DNA of 9,064 nucleotides from Phycisphaerales bacterium (GTDB taxonomy: Bacteria; Pseudomonadota; Gammaproteobacteria; Competibacterales; Competibacteraceae). The notes under the pieces were generated by a model. It saw only the letters and a program-made list of their open reading frames with translations. It was not told where the DNA came from and ran no database searches. Of the stretch, positions 6,210 through 9,064 are shown piece after piece. The stretch's first letter is position 1, and every line of letters starts with the position of its first letter. The DNA is taken from the NCBI GenBank assembly GCA_014879435.1, contig JACSSB010000127.1, forward strand, positions 1 through 9,064. The letters run 5' to 3'. Position numbers and translations under genes: made by a program.

Positions 6210-7661
6210 TTAACCCACACTCCCTTCCAACTTTAATTCGATCAATTTCTGTGCCTCGACAGCAAATTCCATCGGCAACTCCTTAAATACCTCCTTACAA
6301 AAACCATTGACGATCAGACTTACGGCATCTTCGGGACTAATGCCGCGCTGCCGACAGTAGAAAAGCTGATCTTCACTAATTTTGGAGGTACTGGCTTCGT
6401 GCTCGACTTGAGCAGATGGATTCCGTATCTCGATGTATGGGAAGGTATGCGCGCCGCACAGATCACCCATCAACAGCGAGTCACACTGTGAATGGTTGCG
6501 AGCGTTTTCGGCAGTCGGTAATACTTTCACCAATCCTCGATAAGCGTTTTGACCATGACCGGCAGAGATACCCTTGGATACGATGGTGCTGCGGGTATTT
6601 TTACCAATATGAATCATCTTGGTGCCGGTATCAGCCTGCTGATAATCGCGGGTCAGAGCGACCGAATAAAACTCTCCTACCGAGTTATCACCACGCAGCA
6701 CACAGCTTGGATATTTCCAGGTAATGGCCGAGCCGGTTTCCACCTGAGTCCAGGAAATCTTGGAGTCACGCCCCTTGCACAACCCGCGCTTGGTCACGAA
6801 GTTGTAGATGCCACCTTTGCCCTCAGCATCGCCTGGATACCAGTTCTGTACCGTGGAATATTTGATGGTGGCGTTATCCAGGGCGATCAGCTCGACAACC
6901 GCCGCGTGCAATTGATTTTCGTCACGCATCGGGGCAGTGCAGCCTTCCAGATACGACACATAGGCACCCTGATCGGCGATGATCAGCGTGCGCTCGAATT
7001 GCCCGGTGTTGCTGGCATTGATGCGGAAATAGGTGGATAACTCCATCGGGCAACGCACCCCCGGCGGGATGTAGACGAAGGAACCGTCTGAGAACACCGC
7101 CGAATTCAGGGTTGCGTAAAAATTATCGCGATAGGGCACCACCGTACCTAAGTATTTCCGCACCAGCTCGGGATGTTCGCGCACTGCCTCAGAAAAGGAG
7201 CAAAACACGATGCCCAGTTCCGCCAGTTTGCCCTTGTAGCTAGTGGCTACCGACACCGAGTCGAACACTGCATCTACCGCTACGCCTGCCAACACAGCCT
7301 GTTCTGCCAGCGGGATACCGAGCTTTTCGTAGGTACGCAGCAATTCTGGATCGACCTCATCCAAGCTTTTCGGACCTTCGCCTTTTTGTTTGGGCGCGGC
7401 GTAGTAGGAAAGTGCCTGATAGTCGATGGGCGGATAATGCACTCTCGCCCACTCCGGTTGTGTCTGGGTCAACCAATGCTGATAGGCTTGTAAGCGCCAT
7501 TCCAAAAGCCAGTCTGGCTCCTGCTTCTTGGCCGAAATTAGGCGGATTACGTCCTCGTTCAACCCAGGCGCTACGGTTTCCTGTTCGATATCGGTCACAA
7601 AACCGTATTTGTAATCGCTGGTGGCGAGCCGTTCGAGGGCTTGGGTGCTGTTATCGGTCAT
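6210..7661 (-). CDS. sufB: SufB, cluster-building scaffold subunit
   Basis: SufB is the core scaffold of the SufBCD complex, receiving sulfur and holding the nascent cluster. The 483-residue protein is full length (E. coli SufB is 495). It includes VPYRDNFYATLNSAVFSDGS in its middle, followed by FVYIPPGVRCPMELSTYFRI, both highly conserved. The C-terminal core has NHSQCDSLLMGD, where C393 corresponds to E. coli C405, and VEHEAST, where E422 corresponds to E434. It ends with LFYCRQRGISPEDAVSLIV and FAVEAQKL. I chose the ATG at 7661: AGGA is 9 bases upstream and the protein then begins MTDNSTQALERL, whereas the longer frame up to 7730 overlaps the regulator gene. It starts 34 bp after the regulator stop, so the two are likely co-transcribed. 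The next gene is not sufC but the PfpI-family insert. Confidence 0.97.
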   Translation of the reverse strand: MTDNSTQALERLATSDYKYGFVTDIEQETVAPGLNEDVIRLISAKKQEPDWLLEWRLQAYQHWLTQTQPEWARVHYPPIDYQALSYYAAPKQKGEGPKSLDEVDPELLRTYEKLGIPLAEQAVLAGVAVDAVFDSVSVATSYKGKLAELGIVFCSFSEAVREHPELVRKYLGTVVPYRDNFYATLNSAVFSDGSFVYIPPGVRCPMELSTYFRINASNTGQFERTLIIADQGAYVSYLEGCTAPMRDENQLHAAVVELIALDNATIKYSTVQNWYPGDAEGKGGIYNFVTKRGLCKGRDSKISWTQVETGSAITWKYPSCVLRGDNSVGEFYSVALTRDYQQADTGTKMIHIGKNTRSTIVSKGISAGHGQNAYRGLVKVLPTAENARNHSQCDSLLMGDLCGAHTFPYIEIRNPSAQVEHEASTSKISEDQLFYCRQRGISPEDAVSLIVNGFCKEVFKELPMEFAVEAQKLIELKLEGSVG

Positions 7662-7695
7662 GGCGAGGATTCCTATTTCAGAAATACGGCGGCTC

Positions 7696-8175
7696 TCAAA
7701 CGGATCGGTCGGTGATGTGGGCAGTTGCAACCTGCCAGGACGGATGAAAACGTACCGTTTGTGATGGATTGGAACGACACATTTCCTCCAGACTGATGCT
7801 TTGCAGTGCAGTATGAATGGCTTGATTGATGCGTAACCAGTGACTGCTGACCTCGCAATGGTCCTGCCGCGAGCAGCAGCCGTCGGATGTATCCAAGCTG
7901 CACTCGGTAATCGCGATCGGGCCTTCCAGGGCGCCGATGATGTCGGCTGCAGAAATCTCCGCTGCTGGCCGTGCTAGACCATAGCCACCCTGCGCGCCGC
8001 GTTGCGAGTTCAATAAACCAACGCGCGCCAATGCCTTGAGGATTTTGCTAACCATGGGCAGCGGCAACTGATGTTGCTGGGCCAAAGTAGCAGCGCTGCG
8101 CGGTTGATCGTCGGCGCGAGCCAGGTAGGTCATGAGCACGATGCCGTAATCGGTTTCCCTGGTTATGCGAATCAT
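7696..8175 (-). CDS. Rrf2/IscR-family regulator of the SUF operon
   Basis: This 159-residue Rrf2-type transcription factor begins MIRITRETDYGIVLMTYLAR, the usual first helix. A winged helix-turn-helix follows (about 28-68), including LPMVSKILKALARVGLL and the wing GAQGGYGLARP. A cysteine cluster follows the dimerisation helix: C92, C100, C101 and C107. E. coli IscR uses C92, C98 and C104 with H107 to hold a [2Fe-2S] cluster, so this protein probably senses Fe-S status, though its spacing is wider. It fits the SUF-linked regulator group found in front of sufB in many gammaproteobacteria. The ATG at 8175 has GGAG five bases upstream. The stop is 34 bp from the sufB start. A large dyad lies 20 bp upstream of the start, which suggests autoregulation of the whole operon. 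Confidence 0.93.
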   Translation of the reverse strand: MIRITRETDYGIVLMTYLARADDQPRSAATLAQQHQLPLPMVSKILKALARVGLLNSQRGAQGGYGLARPAAEISAADIIGALEGPIAITECSLDTSDGCCSRQDHCEVSSHWLRINQAIHTALQSISLEEMCRSNPSQTVRFHPSWQVATAHITDRSV

Positions 8176-8194
8176 GAACGCTCCACAAGGCTCA

Positions 8195-8225
8195 TCTAAT
8201 AAGTACTAGATTGGTACTATTTAGA
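8195..8225. promoter_or_regulatory. 31-bp imperfect dyad, candidate operator of the suf operon
   Basis: The arms TCTAA-nn-AGTAC (8195-8206) and GTACT-nn-TTAGA (8214-8225) are inverted copies centred on 8210. Ten of twelve arm positions pair, and the arms are separated by 7 bases. It lies 20 bp upstream of the regulator ATG, so it would overlap the promoter or transcript start. The size and two-block layout suit a dimeric winged-helix regulator such as the Rrf2 protein encoded next to it. The sequence does not closely match the published E. coli IscR type 1 consensus. I see no convincing -35/-10 pair; TTGGAA (8242-8237) with TAGTAC (8219-8214) at 17-bp spacing is only a weak candidate. Confidence 0.6.
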
Positions 8226-8325
8226 GCTAGGATAATTCCAAGCTCAGGATTTGCCAAGAGGGGAACCGCAAGGATTGTGCGGCAATACGAAGCGGAAGGG
8301 GTTTAAGGTGAACAACATGGATCGC

Positions 8326-8383
8326 CACTCCCGCGCAAGCGGGAGTCCAAAAGCATCCACCTCCCCCCTTTGGAAAAGGGGGG
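8326..8383. repeat. Repeat unit A1: dRS3-like palindrome plus C/G hairpin
   Basis: This unit starts with a 20-bp palindrome of the form ACTCCC-N8-GGGAGT (8327-8346), with an 8-bp perfect stem and a GCAA loop. A spacer TCCAAAAGCATCCACCT leads to a second hairpin in which CCCCCCTTT (8363-8371) pairs with AAAGGGGGG (8375-8383). The same 58 bases recur at 8516-8573 in the same orientation with 7 mismatches by hand alignment. Such units are typical of dispersed intergenic repeats and are translated only spuriously. Confidence 0.85.
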
Positions 8384-8385
8384 TC

Positions 8386-8424
8386 GGGGGGATTTCGCAC
8401 AGCAACTCGGACTCAAATCCCCCC
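8386..8424. repeat. Long-loop inverted repeat GGGGGGATTT / AAATCCCCCC
   Basis: GGGGGGATTT (8386-8395) is perfectly complementary to AAATCCCCCC (8415-8424), enclosing a 19-base loop that contains AGCAACTCG. It joins repeat unit A1 to the central hairpin and is part of the same repeat cluster. Confidence 0.7.
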
Positions 8425-8427
8425 CAG

Positions 8428-8502
8428 CCCCCCTTTGCTAAAGGGGGGAATTGAACGGTTAGCAACTCGCAGGATCTCCTGGATTCCCGCTTGCGCGGGA
8501 AT
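8428..8502. repeat. Central repeat unit: C/G hairpin followed by dRS3-like palindrome
   Basis: CCCCCCTTT (8428-8436) pairs with AAAGGGGGG (8440-8448). The stretch 8428-8455 differs by one base from 8553-8580. Downstream is a 20-bp palindrome of the form ATTCCC-N8-GGGAAT (8483-8502) with an 8-bp perfect stem, the same pattern as Neisseria dRS3 elements. Relative to units A1 and A2 the hairpin and palindrome are in swapped order. Confidence 0.8.
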
Positions 8503-8515
8503 GACGTCAAATGGT

Positions 8516-8573
8516 CACTCCCATGTATGCGGGAGTCCAGAAGCATCCACCTCCCCCCTTTGCTAAAGGGGGG
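8516..8573. repeat. Repeat unit A2: second copy of the 58-bp unit
   Basis: This direct copy of 8326-8383 has ACTCCC-N8-GGGAGT (8517-8536), the shared spacer CATCCACCT, and CCCCCCTTT (8553-8561) pairing with AAAGGGGGG (8565-8573). Its palindrome has lost inner pairing compared with A1. The hairpin lies 18 bp past the DAHP synthase stop and could protect that transcript's 3' end. No T-tract follows it on the minus strand, so it is not an obvious intrinsic terminator. Confidence 0.85.
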
Positions 8574-8591
8574 AACTGAAGGAAAAAAGGA

Positions 8592-9064
8592 TCAGCTTTC
8601 GCGACGAGTCGGCAGCACGTCTTTGAGTTTGGCGTGCGCCTCCCGCAGCATGGTTTCGGTGGTCGCCCAATCCACACAGGCGTCGGTGATCGATACGCCA
8701 TACTTGAGCTGGCTGCGATCTGCTGGCAGTGATTGATTGCCCCAGCCCAGATTGCTTTCGATCATCAATCCGACGATGGAGCGATTCCCTTCCACGATCT
8801 GATGCACGCAATCCCGCATCACCAGCGGTTGCATCGCCGGGTCTTTGAAGGAATTGGCATGGCTGCAATCGACCACGATGTTGACGGGTAGCTTCTTATC
8901 ACGCAGCGCCTTTTCGCATAGGGTGATCGACACCGAATCGTAGTTCGGACGATCACCGCCGCGCAGCACCATATGCCCATAACGATTACCCAGGGTCCGA
9001 ATCACCGCCGACTGCCCAAATTGGTTGATACCGAGAAAACTGTGGGGACTGGCGACCGACTGCA
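8592..9064 (-). CDS. Class I DAHP synthase (AroF/G/H type), C-terminal part, runs off right edge
   Basis: This is 3-deoxy-7-phosphoheptulonate synthase, which condenses phosphoenolpyruvate and erythrose 4-phosphate in the first step of aromatic amino acid synthesis. The frame is open to base 9064, reading SVASPHSFLGINQFGQSAVI in the N-terminal visible part, so the true start is outside the window and the GTG at 9005 is internal. Typical AroG-class segments are visible: GNRYGHMVLRGG, NIVVDCSHANS with the metal-ligand histidine, MIESNLGWGNQSL with the metal-ligand glutamate, and YGVSITDACVDW with the metal-ligand aspartate. It ends at TGA 8594-8592. About 157 residues of an expected 350 are present. 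Which allosteric type it is (Phe, Tyr or Trp) cannot be told because the N-terminal feedback region is missing. It is separated from the suf operon by the repeat cluster. Confidence 0.95.
   Translation of the reverse strand, partial: QSVASPHSFLGINQFGQSAVIRTLGNRYGHMVLRGGDRPNYDSVSITLCEKALRDKKLPVNIVVDCSHANSFKDPAMQPLVMRDCVHQIVEGNRSIVGLMIESNLGWGNQSLPADRSQLKYGVSITDACVDWATTETMLREAHAKLKDVLPTRRES

Noticed and set aside
6549..7040. 163-codon plus-strand open frame opposite sufB
   Set aside because: Lies wholly inside sufB in the opposite strand and lacks family features.
7661..7730. Longer sufB start at 7730
   Set aside because: It would overlap the regulator's 3' end and add 23 residues unlike the family; the ATG at 7661 has a well-placed ribosome binding site.
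8378..8391. G-quadruplex from two G6 runs
   Set aside because: Only two adjacent G-runs are close together, and each is better explained by pairing in hairpins with nearby C-runs.
8244..8546. 100-codon minus-strand open frame with SFPRKRES and PPLAKGG motifs
   Set aside because: These peptides are the usual translation of the dispersed palindromic repeats; the frame is built entirely from repeat DNA.
8326..8573. Possible CRISPR array
   Set aside because: Only two 58-bp copies plus rearranged parts, no regular spacers, and the units are palindromic hairpins typical of intergenic repeats.

Overview
The window looks like a chromosomal piece of a Gammaproteobacterium, possibly a Chromatiales or Competibacter-like relative. 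This rests on the suf gene order behind an Rrf2-type regulator, the moderately GC-rich housekeeping genes, and the dispersed repeat families between genes. The genus cannot be fixed from sequence alone. Every gene I can support lies on the minus strand, so transcription runs from high to low coordinates.

Layout in transcription order. At the right edge is the C-terminal part of a class I DAHP synthase (8592-9064, cut by the window). Next come about 350 bp of dispersed palindromic repeats (8266-8590) and a regulatory region with a 31-bp imperfect dyad (8195-8225). Then follows the iron-sulfur assembly locus: an Rrf2/IscR-type regulator (7696-8175), sufB (6210-7661), a DJ-1/PfpI-family gene (5561-6187), a decayed Uma2-family gene (5049-5485), sufC (4218-4988), sufD (2901-4205), sufS (1634-2899), sufU (1191-1634), sufT (821-1165) and a YbaK/ProX-type aminoacyl-tRNA deacylase gene (285-821). 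A hairpin repeat (251-278) closes the operon. The left edge carries the N-terminal 52 codons of a DUF1349-like protein (1-156).

How the genes work together. SufS takes sulfur from cysteine as a persulfide, SufU accepts it, and the SufB-SufC-SufD ATPase scaffold builds the cluster. SufT is a DUF59/MIP18-like maturation factor. The regulator carries a cysteine cluster of the kind that binds an Fe-S cluster in IscR, so the locus is probably feedback regulated. No sufA or sufE is present in the window. The sufC-to-deacylase genes are tightly packed, with short gaps or stop/start overlaps.

The most unusual part is the break in the sufB-sufC junction. About 1.2 kb of lower-GC DNA separates them, holding an intact PfpI-family gene 22 bp behind sufB and a Uma2-family remnant with three in-frame stops and a frameshift. 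The other points worth attention are the 31-bp dyad in front of the regulator and the mosaic repeat cluster, which includes three dRS3-like 20-bp palindromes and a short segment bracketed by a 9-bp direct repeat. I found no CRISPR array, tRNA or rRNA. No clearly new multigene system is evident.
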